Assembly: GCF_000576425.1 (NCBI RefSeq)
Contig: NZ_KK069995.1
Location: forward strand, 62,001-126,000
Direction: 5' to 3'
DNA from: Brachybacterium phenoliresistens
GTDB lineage: Bacteria; Actinomycetota; Actinomycetes; Actinomycetales; Dermabacteraceae
DNA length: 64,000 nucleotides
Position numbers and translations under genes: made by a program. Shown here piece after piece: positions 1 to 10,916 of the stretch (positions are counted from its first letter, which is position 1; every line of letters begins with the position of its first letter). Under the pieces are notes generated by a model that was not told where the DNA came from, did no database searches, and was given only the letters and a program-made list of their open reading frames with translations.

Positions 1-1775
1 CCCTCGACCTGGACCTCGGCCTCGACGCCCGCCGGCAGGCCCTCGACCTGCACCGTGGAGAATCCGCCGGAGATCGATCCTGCCTCGAGCAGGGTCAGCC
101 CCTCGCCCAGCTGCGTGCCCTCGGGCAGCGTGACCTGCAGGGTCCCGCCCAGCACCGCGGTGCCCTGCACCTCGAGGACCGGCCGGCCGGAGTCGCCGGC
201 CTGCAGGGCGAGGACGCCGCCGTCCTCCTGCACGAAGCCGCCGCCGATCTCGAGCTTCTCCGGCACGGCCAGGGTTCCGCTCGTGAGCACGACGTCGCCC
301 GTGCCGAGGGCGCTGTCCGTCGCGGCCCGGAGCGTGCCGCCCTCGATCCGGGTGCCGCCGGTGTAGGCGTTGTCCCCGGACAGGGTCAGCTCGCCGGAGC
401 CGGAGAGGGTCAGCGCCCCGGCGCCCGCGATGTCGTTGCGCCAGTCGTCCTCGGCGGAGAACCCTCCGGTCGTGGCGTCCATGCTCACGGCCACGTCGGT
501 ATCGAAGGCGCCGTAGCCGCCCTGGGCGGCGAACAGGTTCAGGCGGCCCCAGCCCTCCGCATCGTCCAGCACCGGGTAGCCGGAGGCGAGGCCGGTGGAG
601 TGCAGGACCCAGCGGCGCTGCTCGGCGTCGAGGTAGGGGAAGCGGGTCTCGAGGAGGACCTCGGCGCCCTTGGGCACGCGCATCGCCTGGTCCGGGTCCC
701 CCGTCTGCTCGAAGCCGAAGGTCATGTACTCCGTGTACTGCGCGAGGTCCGCGTCGTAGTCGTCGTCCTCGTCGAGGACCCCGGCCTCCTGCTGCTGGGA
801 GAGCCATGCGGTGCCCTGCTCCGAGGCCTCCTGCTTCACGTCCGCGAGCGCGGGGTCGTTCAGCGCGCCGGCCGTGATCGCGGTGGACAGGGTGCGCCCG
901 CCCATCACGTCCAGCGGCGAATGCATGCCCAGCTGGATCCGGCTGGTCCCGATCTCGCTCGCGGTCAGCAGCATGTCGTCGTACTCCTGCGGGAAGGAGT
1001 ACGCCAGGCCGAGCGTGGCCATGCCGCCGGCGTTGGTGTGCCCCGAGGGGAACCCGCCGTCATTGGCGGCCTCCTCGACGGGCTTGCGCAGCGGATCCGC
1101 GTACTCGGGCACGTCGACCTCGTCGGACCAGCGGTAGGGGCGCGGGTACTGGTAGTACTTCTTGGCGTTGTTCGAGGTCGCCGAATGGTTGCGGATGTCG
1201 TCGACGAGCTGGACCGTCGCCCCCAGCTCTCCGTCGCGATCCGCCCAGACGCCGTTCTCGTTGCTGCCGTCGGAGTACTTGACCGTGGTGGCATCGGCCG
1301 GGATCTCGTCGGGGATGGTGGTGCCAGCGTTGACGCTCTCGCGGTAGGCCTCGGTGTACGGGCCCAGGCCCTCGGTGGCCGTGTAGTTCTGGTGGCGGCG
1401 GTCGATCACGTACGCCCGCTGCTGCTCGGGGTCGCTGGCGTCCTGGGAGATCTCGATGGCCTGGGCGATGTTGGAGTCGGCGATCCCCGGGGCGATCTTG
1501 GTGCCGTTGTCCCACTCCGTGCCCGGCTGCCACACCTCGAGCATCGGCGAGAGCACCCCGACGGCGGCGTTGCGGGTGGGGTCCAGGTCCGCGTCGGTGT
1601 TGGTGTCCCACACGTCGACGTAGTAGCCGTAGGCGCCGGCGTGCGGGGCGATCGCGGACTCGTCCAGGAGGTTCCGTCCGGGATCGGCCAGGGCGGGCAT
1701 CGCCGCACCCATGCAGGAGACGCCGAGGAGGGTGCCGCTGGTCAGCACGGAGTACAGGCGGGTGCGAGGGGACAT
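1..1775 (-). CDS. Secreted PAP2-family phosphatase with autotransporter-type beta repeats (3' end cut)
   Basis: Predicted exported acid phosphatase. The ATG at 1775 follows GAAAGG and opens a signal peptide ending near ALA-D31. The three PAP2 signatures appear in order: K-x6-RP (KKYYQYPRP), PSGHT (GFPSGHTNAG) and SR-x5-H-x3-D (SRIQLGMHSPLD). After the catalytic region comes a segment resembling autotransporter-associated beta strand repeats (AYTGGTRIEGGTLRA, ALGTGDVVLTSGTL). At least 591 codons are present; the C terminus lies beyond base 1. The role is probably release of phosphate from organic esters outside the cell. The beta-repeat tail on an actinobacterial phosphatase is unusual. Family assignment is firm; substrate is unknown. 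Confidence 0.88.
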   Translation of the reverse strand, partial: MSPRTRLYSVLTSGTLLGVSCMGAAMPALADPGRNLLDESAIAPHAGAYGYYVDVWDTNTDADLDPTRNAAVGVLSPMLEVWQPGTEWDNGTKIAPGIADSNIAQAIEISQDASDPEQQRAYVIDRRHQNYTATEGLGPYTEAYRESVNAGTTIPDEIPADATTVKYSDGSNENGVWADRDGELGATVQLVDDIRNHSATSNNAKKYYQYPRPYRWSDEVDVPEYADPLRKPVEEAANDGGFPSGHTNAGGMATLGLAYSFPQEYDDMLLTASEIGTSRIQLGMHSPLDVMGGRTLSTAITAGALNDPALADVKQEASEQGTAWLSQQQEAGVLDEDDDYDADLAQYTEYMTFGFEQTGDPDQAMRVPKGAEVLLETRFPYLDAEQRRWVLHSTGLASGYPVLDDAEGWGRLNLFAAQGGYGAFDTDVAVSMDATTGGFSAEDDWRNDIAGAGALTLSGSGELTLSGDNAYTGGTRIEGGTLRAATDSALGTGDVVLTSGTLAVPEKLEIGGGFVQEDGGVLALQAGDSGRPVLEVQGTAVLGGTLQVTLPEGTQLGEGLTLLEAGSISGGFSTVQVEGLPAGVEAEVQVE

Positions 1776-1968
1776 CGCAGCCTTTCGGGAAGGGGTCGGC
1801 CCAGGGGACGGACCGACGGCGGATAGGGCTTTCCCACAGCCTAGACAGGTCCGATGAACTCGTCATGAACCTCCGGCGGCATCCGATGCCGAAGCGCCCA
1901 GGCCGCGATGCAGGTCACAGCGCCGCCGACGGGGGGCGACGGCGAGAGGACTCGGCCTCGAGAGCGGG

Positions 1969-2040
1969 AGCGATGGAGGCGTGATCCGGAAGGACGCGAG
2001 CGATGGAGGCGTGATCCGGAAGGACGCGAGCGATGGAGGC
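1969..2040. repeat. 30-bp direct tandem repeat, about 2.4 copies
   Basis: Two identical 30-bp units lie at 1981-2010 and 2011-2040, preceded by a 12-base partial copy (AGCGATGGAGGC). They occupy the 310-bp gap between the divergent phosphatase gene (start 1775) and the repair gene at 2086, ending 45 bases before its ATG. The rest of the gap shows no gene. The unit is open in frame with the downstream gene, but no ribosome site precedes it, so I treat it as intergenic. Confidence 0.9.
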
Positions 2041-2085
2041 GACATCGACGACGCCCGCGGCGGCGCCATCGGGCATGATCGGCGC

Positions 2086-2544
2086 ATGCGACTGTGGAGC
2101 CTGCACCCCTCGATCCTCGACCGCGCTGCCCTGGTCGCGTGCTGGCGCGAGGGGCTGCTCGCGCAGAAGGTGCTGGCCGGCGGCACCCGCGGCTACACCC
2201 GGCACCCGCAGCTGACGCGGCTGCGGGCGCACCCGGATCCGGAGTCGGCGATCGGGGCGTACCTGCGCGGCCTGCAGGAGGAGGCGACGGCGCGCGGCTA
2301 CCGCTTCGATGCGAGCCGGATCCTGCGGCCCATCCCCGCCTCGGATCTCGATCCTATCCCCGTCACCGCAGGCCAGCTCGCCTACGAGCTCGAGCACCTG
2401 CGGAGGAAGGTCGCGGCGCGGGCCCCGGAATGGCTGCCGCAGCTGCCGCCCGGCGAGGACGCGGGCGGCGGCGCGATCCCGACGCATCCGCTGCTGACGG
2501 TGGTGCCCGGGGACGTCGAGGAGTGGGAGGTCCGCACCGCCTGA
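2086..2544 (+). CDS. Pyrimidine dimer DNA glycosylase (T4 endonuclease V-like)
   Basis: 152-residue protein starting MRLWSLHPSILDR. It matches the small pyrimidine-dimer glycosylase/AP lyase family by the N-terminal WSLHP motif, the ALLAQKVL-GGTRGYTRHPQL helix segment and the YRFDASRI motif. The family cuts the glycosyl bond at UV-induced cyclobutane dimers and nicks the DNA. The ATG at 2086 is chosen over in-frame upstream starts because homologues begin at this methionine. CATGAT sits six bases upstream, so the mRNA may be leaderless. A strong hairpin follows the stop. The gene stands alone between divergent and convergent neighbours. Confidence 0.82.
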   Translation: MRLWSLHPSILDRAALVACWREGLLAQKVLAGGTRGYTRHPQLTRLRAHPDPESAIGAYLRGLQEEATARGYRFDASRILRPIPASDLDPIPVTAGQLAYELEHLRRKVAARAPEWLPQLPPGEDAGGGAIPTHPLLTVVPGDVEEWEVRTA

Positions 2545-2587
2545 CGGGCGCGGCCTGGGCATGCAGAAGGGCCCGGGCATGCAGAAG

Positions 2588-2643
2588 AGGGCCTGTGAGG
2601 GCCGCCGACTGGGCGGACCATGTCGGCGGCCCTCACAGGCCCT
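2588..2643. terminator. Bidirectional hairpin terminator
   Basis: A perfect 22-bp inverted repeat (2588-2609 with 2622-2643) closes a 12-base loop between the convergent repair gene and aztD. No long T run follows, as is usual in high-GC actinobacteria. Confidence 0.8.
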
Positions 2644-2754
2644 TCCCTGCACGCGCCGCCCCGATGGGGACCGGGGCGGCGGGCAGGGAGTGCTGCCCGG
2701 CTCAGGACCGGGGCGGCGGTGCGGGGTGGGACGCAGCGCGTCAGGCGGACCGGA

Positions 2755-4197
2755 TCAGTGGCCCTCGCCCTCGGCGTGGTCGTGACCCTCGTGGGAGTCC
2801 TCGGCGCCGCCGGCGTCGGAGGCGTGGTCCTCGTGCTCGCCCTCGGCGTGGTCGTGGCCCTCATGGGAGTCCTCGGAGCCGGCCCCGGCGACGTGGACCT
2901 CGCCGGAGGGGGTTCCGGTGGTCACCTGGATCTCGTGGGGGATGACGGGCAGGTCCAGCTCGCGGTAGATCTCGCCGCTGGCGATGTCGACCATGTGCAG
3001 CTTCTTGGCCTGCGGGTCCACGACGAAGGCGGTGCCGTCGGCGACGGCCATCATCGGGCCGGCGGTCTGCCACTCCTCCGGCTCGGACCACTCGCCGATC
3101 ACGGGGACCTCGTGCAGCATCTCGCCGGACTCGGGGTCGATGATGTTGAGCTCGCCGTCGGCGGTGAGGACCAGGGCCTCGCCGTTCTCGCCGCGGTCGA
3201 TGGACCGGAACCAGTAGGTCGAGCCGAGCTCGACGGTCTTCATGGTGTCGGTGCGGGTGTCGATCAGGGCGATCGAGGTGGGGTGCTCGGTGCCGCCGGC
3301 GGGCTCGGCCTCGACCTTGTTGTCGGCCAGGACGATCGGCGAGGCCTCGGAGCCCTTCTGGTTGCCCGAGCGCTGGTAGTCGGTGGTGACCGGGACCTTG
3401 TGGAAGGCGCCGTCGCGGTAGACGACCGGCCCGTTCTCGCAGCCCAGGGTGACGACGTCGCCGGAGGCGGTGGGCTGGGCGGTGGCCTCGCCGTGGACGC
3501 CGGGGCAGTCGTCGGTGCGGGCGATCTCGTGGCCGTCGGCGTCCTCGACGAGGACGGTGGTGCGGGCGTCGGCGGTGCCCTCGGTGCGCAGCACGCCGCC
3601 GTCGGACAGCGGCACGGCGACGCCGTGGTGCGGGGCGTCGGACTCGACGGTGACGACGTCGCCGAGGGTGCCCTCGGCCAGGCCCGCCGGGTCGAAGATC
3701 GTGATCTCGCCGGTGCCGTCGGCGAACAGGGCGGTGCGGTCGCCGTGGGGGACGACGTGGCCGGGCTCGGAGGCCTCGACCTGGAGCCCGGTCAGCGCCG
3801 GCTCCACGGTGTAGAAGTGCGAGTGGTCGCCGTGGGCCTGCTCGTACAGGCCGGTGTCGAAGGCGCTGAAGCCTCCGCTGCCGGCGACCATGACGTGGCG
3901 GCCGTCGCCGGCCGGGCCCAGGCGCAGGTAGCCCTCGAGCTCGGCGCTGCCGAGGACCGCGCCGTCGGCGGAGTCGATGGTGGTCACGCCGCCGTCGTGG
4001 GCGAGCGTGATGCGGGGGGTGAGGGCGCCGACCTCGACGGGATCCGCGCGCTCGGCGGTCGCCGTGGCGCCGCCCGCGTCGGAGGCTCCCGTGGTGGTCC
4101 CCGCGTCGGTCGAGGGCCCTCCGCAGGCGGCGAGCGCGAGGACGCCCGTGAGGATCAGGGCCGATCGTTTGGTGACAACGGTTCTCATCAGATGCAT
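2755..4197 (-). CDS. aztD: Zinc metallochaperone lipoprotein AztD-like
   Basis: 480-residue lipoprotein with lipobox LAAC (Cys25). The body looks like a secreted beta-propeller, with repeated blade motifs such as LIDTRTDTMKTVELG and MVDIASGEIYREL. The C terminus is rich in His, Asp and Glu (two HEGHDHAEGE runs), typical of zinc binding. AztD hands zinc to the AztC solute-binding protein of the AztABC importer; no aztABC genes are in the window. The ATG at 4197 has TAGGTT six bases upstream, so the transcript is probably leaderless, and a Zur-like box overlaps the -35 region. Low zinc is the likely inducer. An alternative start is ATG 4188. Confidence 0.8.
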   Translation of the reverse strand: MHLMRTVVTKRSALILTGVLALAACGGPSTDAGTTTGASDAGGATATAERADPVEVGALTPRITLAHDGGVTTIDSADGAVLGSAELEGYLRLGPAGDGRHVMVAGSGGFSAFDTGLYEQAHGDHSHFYTVEPALTGLQVEASEPGHVVPHGDRTALFADGTGEITIFDPAGLAEGTLGDVVTVESDAPHHGVAVPLSDGGVLRTEGTADARTTVLVEDADGHEIARTDDCPGVHGEATAQPTASGDVVTLGCENGPVVYRDGAFHKVPVTTDYQRSGNQKGSEASPIVLADNKVEAEPAGGTEHPTSIALIDTRTDTMKTVELGSTYWFRSIDRGENGEALVLTADGELNIIDPESGEMLHEVPVIGEWSEPEEWQTAGPMMAVADGTAFVVDPQAKKLHMVDIASGEIYRELDLPVIPHEIQVTTGTPSGEVHVAGAGSEDSHEGHDHAEGEHEDHASDAGGAEDSHEGHDHAEGEGH

Positions 4198-4217
4198 AGG
4201 AAGAACCTAGCATGTAC

Positions 4218-4232
4218 TGAGAATCATCTGCA
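4218..4232 (-). promoter_or_regulatory. Zur-like operator upstream of aztD
   Basis: On the minus strand the 15-mer TGCAGATGATTCTCA matches my recollection of the actinobacterial Zur consensus (TGAAAATGATTTTCA) at 12 of 15 positions. It lies between a TAGGTT -10 element (4204-4209) and the expected -35 position of aztD. Bound Zur would therefore block polymerase when zinc is plentiful. Confidence 0.65.
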
Positions 4233-4360
4233 TTAAGCGTTCGCTGCACGTCATCGCAGGTCACAGACCATTTGCCGGCCGCCACCGACCGCGCCGACGG
4301 TCCTCGACGCGGCAGATGTGACCACTGCAACATCCGCCCCGCCGGCCGTAGGATGAGCCG

Positions 4361-5362
4361 GTGATCAGCACCGCAGCGGCGACCGACGCCGAGCATGCCG
4401 CGCTCGGGCACCGCCTCGCGGAGGCCTGGCGCTGCGGCGCCCTCGTCCCCGCCGCACCAGCCCCTGACCCCGCCGCCGTCGTCCACGTCACCCGGATGGG
4501 ACGGGGCGAGTCCTTCGAGGCCTGGGAGATCCGCCCCGAGGCCGGGCCCGTGCTCACCGTCCGCATCCCCTGGCAGGACGAGGCCCTCCACGCCCCGGCG
4601 ATGGCGGGCGAGGTCCTCGCCCTCGAGCGCACCCCCGAGGGCCTCGGCCCCCAGCCGCTGGCGCTGCACGAGGACGCCGCCCGCAGCCCCATCGGCCGCC
4701 CGTGCCTGGTCACCACCCACATGCCCGGACGCATCCTCGCCCCCGAGGCGTGGACGCCGGCGCACCTGCGCGCCCACGCCCGGCGCCTGGCGGAGCTGCA
4801 CCGCACCGATGAGCCGTGGCGGGCGCCGTCCTGGGCCGAGGAGACCGGGGCGCTGTTCGCGCAGTGGCCCGCGCAGCTCGCGCCCGGCGATCCGCACGGC
4901 CTGGCCCCGCTGATCGCGGCCGCCGGTCAGGAATGCGCCGCCGCCGCGGAGGAGATCGACGCCGCCCCGCGGTGGACGCTCTGCCACGGGGACCTGTGCG
5001 CGACCAACATCGTCTGGGAGGACGGGCGCTGCGCCTACATCGACTTCGAATGGGCGATGGCCGACGACCCGGCCCGCGACCTCGCGATCATCGGCGGGCC
5101 CGTCCACGCCGGCCCCTGGTACGTGCCGATGACCGAGGAGCAGGTGGCCGGCTTCGTCCAGGAGTACCGCGCCCGCTGCACCGAGCTGGGCGGCCTCGTG
5201 GAGGAGACCTCGGCCCTGCGCTCGCGGATGCGGGCCTGGACCGCCTACGAGCGCACCGCCATGCTCGTGCACGTGGCCGGGCGCGCCGAGCACAGCGCGC
5301 TGCATGCGCGGGTGCTGCCGCAGCTGCGCGGCACGCTCGCCGCGATGCTGGGGGTGGCGTGA
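4361..5362 (+). CDS. Aminoglycoside phosphotransferase-family kinase
   Basis: 333-residue protein of the APH/choline-kinase fold. The catalytic loop HGDLCATNIVW lies near residue 209 and is followed by the metal-binding IDFEWAMADDPARDLA block; both key Asp residues are present. The N-terminal lobe carries the glycine-poor ATP region (MGRGESFEAWEI). The start is GTG 4361, six bases after TAGGAT, with no Shine-Dalgarno sequence, which suggests a leaderless mRNA. Members phosphorylate drugs, sugars, choline or other small alcohols; the substrate here cannot be told and resistance should not be assumed. It stands alone between aztD (divergent) and gdhA (convergent). Confidence 0.8.
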   Translation: MISTAAATDAEHAALGHRLAEAWRCGALVPAAPAPDPAAVVHVTRMGRGESFEAWEIRPEAGPVLTVRIPWQDEALHAPAMAGEVLALERTPEGLGPQPLALHEDAARSPIGRPCLVTTHMPGRILAPEAWTPAHLRAHARRLAELHRTDEPWRAPSWAEETGALFAQWPAQLAPGDPHGLAPLIAAAGQECAAAAEEIDAAPRWTLCHGDLCATNIVWEDGRCAYIDFEWAMADDPARDLAIIGGPVHAGPWYVPMTEEQVAGFVQEYRARCTELGGLVEETSALRSRMRAWTAYERTAMLVHVAGRAEHSALHARVLPQLRGTLAAMLGVA

Positions 5363-5383
5363 GCCGCCGTCGCGGAACGACGG

Positions 5384-5416
5384 AAGGGCCGATGACCAGC
5401 ACGGTCATCGGCCCTT
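5384..5416. terminator. Bidirectional hairpin terminator
   Basis: A perfect 14-bp stem (5384-5397 with 5403-5416) and 5-base loop lie between the convergent phosphotransferase gene and gdhA. Confidence 0.8.
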
Positions 5417-5446
5417 CGCGTCATCGGCCCTCGGGCCGGCAGCGGA

Positions 5447-7631
<2,185 letters not shown>

Positions 7632-7635
<4 letters not shown>

Positions 7636-8993
7636 GCCGCGCGCTCGCGGTCCGCGGCGGCGGGCAGGTCGAGGCGCAGCGCGACGCCGGCGCCGCCATC
7701 GGCCCGCTCCAGGCCCGCGCCGACGGCGATCCCGACCTGACCTCCGTGGAGCTGGGCCCGCTCCCCCATCGAGCGCAGGCCGAACCCCCGGGTGATGCCG
7801 GGCGGGGCGTCCGGGCCGCCGGGGACGTCCGCGCCCCTCCCGTCGTCGAGCACGAGGAGCCGCACGGCAGGACCCTCGTGCTCGAGCCGCAGCTCGGCGC
7901 GCGAGGCGCCCGCGTGCCGTACGACGTTCGTGAGCCCCTCCTGCGCGACGCGCAGCAGGAGCAGGCCCTGCTCCCGGCCGATGCCCCCGGTCCCCTCGCG
8001 CCGGAACGCGACCTCGAGCCCGGTGGAGGCGAAGGACTGGGCGAGGGCGGCGAGGGACCCCGCGACGTCGTCCGCGTCGGTCGTGACGGGGTGCATGGCA
8101 CGCACGACGCGCCGCATCTCCTCGAGGGCGTCGGAGGCGGTCGCCCGGGCGAGGCGGACCTCGGCAGCCGCCCGCTCGGGCTCGCGCTCGCGCATCCGGG
8201 CGCTGTAGTCCAGGCTCAGCCCGATGGCGGTGAGCCGATGGCCCAGGCCGTCGTGCAGCGCGGTCGCGATGCGGGCCCGCTCCTCCGCGAGGGCGAGATC
8301 CTGCGCATGCCCCCGTTCGCGGCGCAGCTGCATGTTGGCGTCCTCGAGATCGGCGTTGGCCTCCCGCAGCTGGGCGTTCGCCGCGGCCAGATCGGCATTG
8401 GCCCGCTCGGCGGCATCGAGCGCCGCCAGACGGTCGGCATCCAGCCGTTCGGCGCTGCGCAGCAGCACCGCGAACTCGATGCCGACCACGAGCAGCAGCG
8501 TCACCCCGATACCCTCGAGCATGCCCTGGGCGAGGCCCGTGCCGAGGAGGGCGTGGATCGCCACGGTCGTCGTCGCGATCAGCGCGGCGTAGGCGAGGCT
8601 GGCCAGCACCCCGAGCTCGAGGGTGAGCACGAGCGTGGCGACCCACTGCACGCCGATGCTCGAGAGGCTGTTGGACAGCAGGTATGCCGCGGCCGCGACC
8701 ACGGCGAAGGCGATCGCCACCCGGCGGGACGAGGCCGTGCCCGCTTCGCGTCGACGCCGCCAGAGCATCCACGTGCCGATGATCGCCGCAGCCGTCACGC
8801 ACCCGAGCGCCGCCACCCCCGGAGGCGTCCTCCCGGAGAGGTCGAGGAGGAACCGGCTCAGGAACAGCACGACGGCCATCCCGAGGACCACGTCCAGCAG
8901 GGCCGGGTGATGCACGCGCCGCCGGGTCACGGCCGCTTCGGGCCGGGACGGTCCGGCGGGCACGCGCGTCGGGATCGGGGCCGGGACTGGCAT
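7632..8993 (-). CDS. Sensor histidine kinase, DesK/NarX-like (HisKA_3)
   Basis: 453 residues. About six membrane segments span residues 25-185. A long coiled coil with ADLAAANAQLREAN-type repeats follows, then the dimerisation box EERARIATALHDGLGHRL with phosphoacceptor His near 247. The C-terminal ATPase domain has the N box (EGLTNVVRHA) and DDGRG. There is no large extracellular sensor, so the signal is probably in or near the membrane. Start ATG 8993 has TACGGT six bases upstream, so the mRNA is probably leaderless. It forms an operon with the response regulator and is divergent from a CPBP protease. Confidence 0.92.
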
Positions 8994-9034
8994 GCGCCCA
9001 CCGTATCCGCGGTCGGCGGCCGCCGCGCGTGACC

Positions 9035-9090
9035 GGGGTCATGACTCCCGCGGCCCCACCGATGCCCTGCGTCATGGCGGTCATGACCCC
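9035..9090. promoter_or_regulatory. GTCATGAC inverted sites between kinase and CPBP genes
   Basis: GGGGTCATGAC (9035-9045) and GTCATGACCCC (9080-9090) form a 45-bp-spaced inverted pair, with a further GTCATG at 9071. Each lies just outside the predicted promoter of one divergent gene: TACGGT for the kinase at 9000-9005 and TAGCGT for the protease at 9120-9125. I infer binding sites for the NarL-type regulator encoded alongside. Confidence 0.5.
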
Positions 9091-9132
9091 GGGTGCTGGG
9101 GGCCGCCGGGACCGGACCCTAGCGTCGAGGAC

Positions 9133-10185
9133 ATGGATACCGCCGCCGGCTCCGCCTCGCCGACCCCGCCCCGCTCCCCGTCCGCCGACGACTCCGGCCC
9201 GCCGCGCGCCGAACGGGCCGGGGATGGCCCTGACCAGGGGTCCCGCCCCGGCTGCACCGCGCCCCGGATCCCGATCGCCTGGTGGGGTCTGCTCGTGCGG
9301 GCGGTCGCGGCGCTCGCGATCCTGCTGGGCGCCAACCTCGCCGCCGCGGCGGCGCTGACCCCGCTCGCCCTGCGCTTCGCGCCGAACAGCATGCCGCAGG
9401 GTCTGCTGGCCGTCGCGATGTGCGCCCTGGTCTGCCTCGGCGTCGTGCTGCTGGTCGGGCTGTGGATGCGGACTGTCGAGCGCCGCCCGCTGCACGCTGT
9501 GCTGCGGCCGCTGGACCCCGACGAGCCCGCGGCGGCCGGCGCCCCTGCGTCCCGGGCGCGGCGCGGTGCGCGATGGGCTGCGGCGGTGCGGGGCCTCGCC
9601 GCGGGGACGCTCGCGAGCGTGGTCGTGATGGCCGTGGTGCTCGGCATCGGCGCGCTGCTCCTGGGCGGCTCGCCCGGCTCCGACCCCGACCCCGGCGCGG
9701 CCGGCGCCGACGGCGGCGCGGCGCCCCGCACGGCCGCGTGGCTCCTGGTGCTGGTCACCGTGGCACAGGCCTACCTGCTGCAGGGCATCCCGGAGGAGGT
9801 GCTGTACCGCGGGTGGCTGTTCTCGGTCACCCGCGCCCGGCCGATGGTGACGCTGCTGTGGACGACGCTCGCCTTCACGATCATCCACCTCGTGTCCTCC
9901 GGCGGGCAGCAGAGCGCGCTGGACTTCGTCCTGTACCTGACGATCCCGCTCGGCTTCGGCGCGTTCGCGGGCGCGCTCGTGCTGGTCACGGGCTCGATGT
10001 GGGTGGCCGCCGGTGTGCACGGCGGGTTCCACATCGCCATCGCCCTTGCCTCCGCGCTGCTGCCCGCCGAGCTCTCCGGCTCGTTCGGCCCAGCCGACTG
10101 GGTGCTCACGGGATCCGTCTACCTCGCCGCGACGGCGCTCGTCCTGGCCCTGCGGGCGAGGGGCCGGCGAGCCCGCGCACGGTAG
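9133..10185 (+). CDS. CPBP-family intramembrane metalloprotease
   Basis: 350-residue multi-pass membrane protein. The CPBP/Abi motif 1 EEVLYRGWLFS (Glu221-Glu222, Arg226) is followed by motif 2 (FTIIHLVSS) and motif 3 (VHGGFHIA), the glutamates and histidines expected to bind zinc. The N-terminal 45 residues are Pro- and Ser-rich and probably cytoplasmic. ATG 9133 follows TAGCGT by seven bases. The gene is divergent from the two-component system and shares its GTCATGAC sites, so the protease is a plausible regulon member. Family roles include CAAX-type processing and bacteriocin self-immunity; its substrate is unknown. Confidence 0.88.
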   Translation: MDTAAGSASPTPPRSPSADDSGPPRAERAGDGPDQGSRPGCTAPRIPIAWWGLLVRAVAALAILLGANLAAAAALTPLALRFAPNSMPQGLLAVAMCALVCLGVVLLVGLWMRTVERRPLHAVLRPLDPDEPAAAGAPASRARRGARWAAAVRGLAAGTLASVVVMAVVLGIGALLLGGSPGSDPDPGAAGADGGAAPRTAAWLLVLVTVAQAYLLQGIPEEVLYRGWLFSVTRARPMVTLLWTTLAFTIIHLVSSGGQQSALDFVLYLTIPLGFGAFAGALVLVTGSMWVAAGVHGGFHIAIALASALLPAELSGSFGPADWVLTGSVYLAATALVLALRARGRRARAR

Positions 10186-10326
10186 CCGGTGTCGACCGGC
10201 CTTGGGCAGTGCAGAGGACGGGTCGGCCGCGGCCGAGCCGGTGCCGCCGTGCGCATCAGGCGCATCGGGCAACCCGCGTGGATCGGGCGCGCCGGCCGGA
10301 ACGGGGCGGGGTGTCGGGGCTGCAGG

Positions 10327-10884
10327 TCAGAGGGCGGGCCGCACCAGGCGGGCGATCGCCTCGCGGGCCAGACCGGGGCGGGGGCTGTGCTGATGCAGCG
10401 CCCGATGGATGCTGAGGCCCTCGTTCATCGCGTCCAGCAGCACCGCGGTGGTGCTGTCGACGAAGGGCTCGAGGGTGGCGCGGGTGCGGGCCATCCAGGC
10501 GGTGGTGATGTCGCGGTACTCGGGGCGCCGTGCGGCCAGCGTGTAGAGCTCGTGGGTGATGACGAGGTCGCGCTGGGTGCCGAAGACGTCCTCCTCGATG
10601 TTCGCGGCGAAGGCGTCCAGCGCCTCCTCGAGGGAGCCGGCGGCGGCCATGCGCCGCTCGGCGAGGGTGGCGACCTGGTCGGCGAAGCGGGTGAACGCCT
10701 CCCGCAGCAGCGCGTCCATGCCGTCGAAGTGGTAGGTCATCGACCCCAGCGGGACATCGGCCGCGGCGGCCACGCGACGGTGCGAGGTGCCGGCGACGCC
10801 GTGCTCGGCGATCACGTCCAGGCAGGCGTCGATGATCCGGTCCCGGCGGTCCGGGTCGTGACGGCGAGGGCGCGGAGTGCTCAC
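10327..10884 (-). CDS. TetR-family transcriptional regulator
   Basis: 185 residues. The N-terminal helix-turn-helix reads RRDRIIDACLDVIAEHGVAG then SHRRVAAAADVPLGSMTYHF, the typical TetR layout; the C-terminal part is a ligand domain of unknown specificity. The start is GTG 10884, six bases after TACCCT, so it is probably leaderless. It lies 139 bases downstream of an SDR gene on the same strand, behind a G-rich repeat, and faces the CPBP gene tail to tail. No matching operator or obvious target gene was seen. Confidence 0.88.
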   Translation of the reverse strand: MSTPRPRRHDPDRRDRIIDACLDVIAEHGVAGTSHRRVAAAADVPLGSMTYHFDGMDALLREAFTRFADQVATLAERRMAAAGSLEEALDAFAANIEEDVFGTQRDLVITHELYTLAARRPEYRDITTAWMARTRATLEPFVDSTTAVLLDAMNEGLSIHRALHQHSPRPGLAREAIARLVRPAL

Positions 10885-10916
10885 CCTGGCAGGGTAGCGG
10901 GCCCCGATGCTCCCGC

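Noticed and set aside
600-1826. Long open frame on the plus strand opposite the phosphatase gene
   Set aside because: It is the antisense image of the PAP2 gene; in very G+C-rich DNA all frames stay open and its product is Val/Gly/Arg-rich with no family motifs.
1981-2085. N-terminal extension of the pyrimidine dimer glycosylase through the 30-bp repeat
   Set aside because: The frame is open, but family members start at the methionine at 2086 and the extension is pure repeat with no ribosome site.
4361-5362. Aminoglycoside resistance gene
   Set aside because: The APH fold is clear, but the family mostly contains kinases of other small molecules and nothing nearby suggests resistance.
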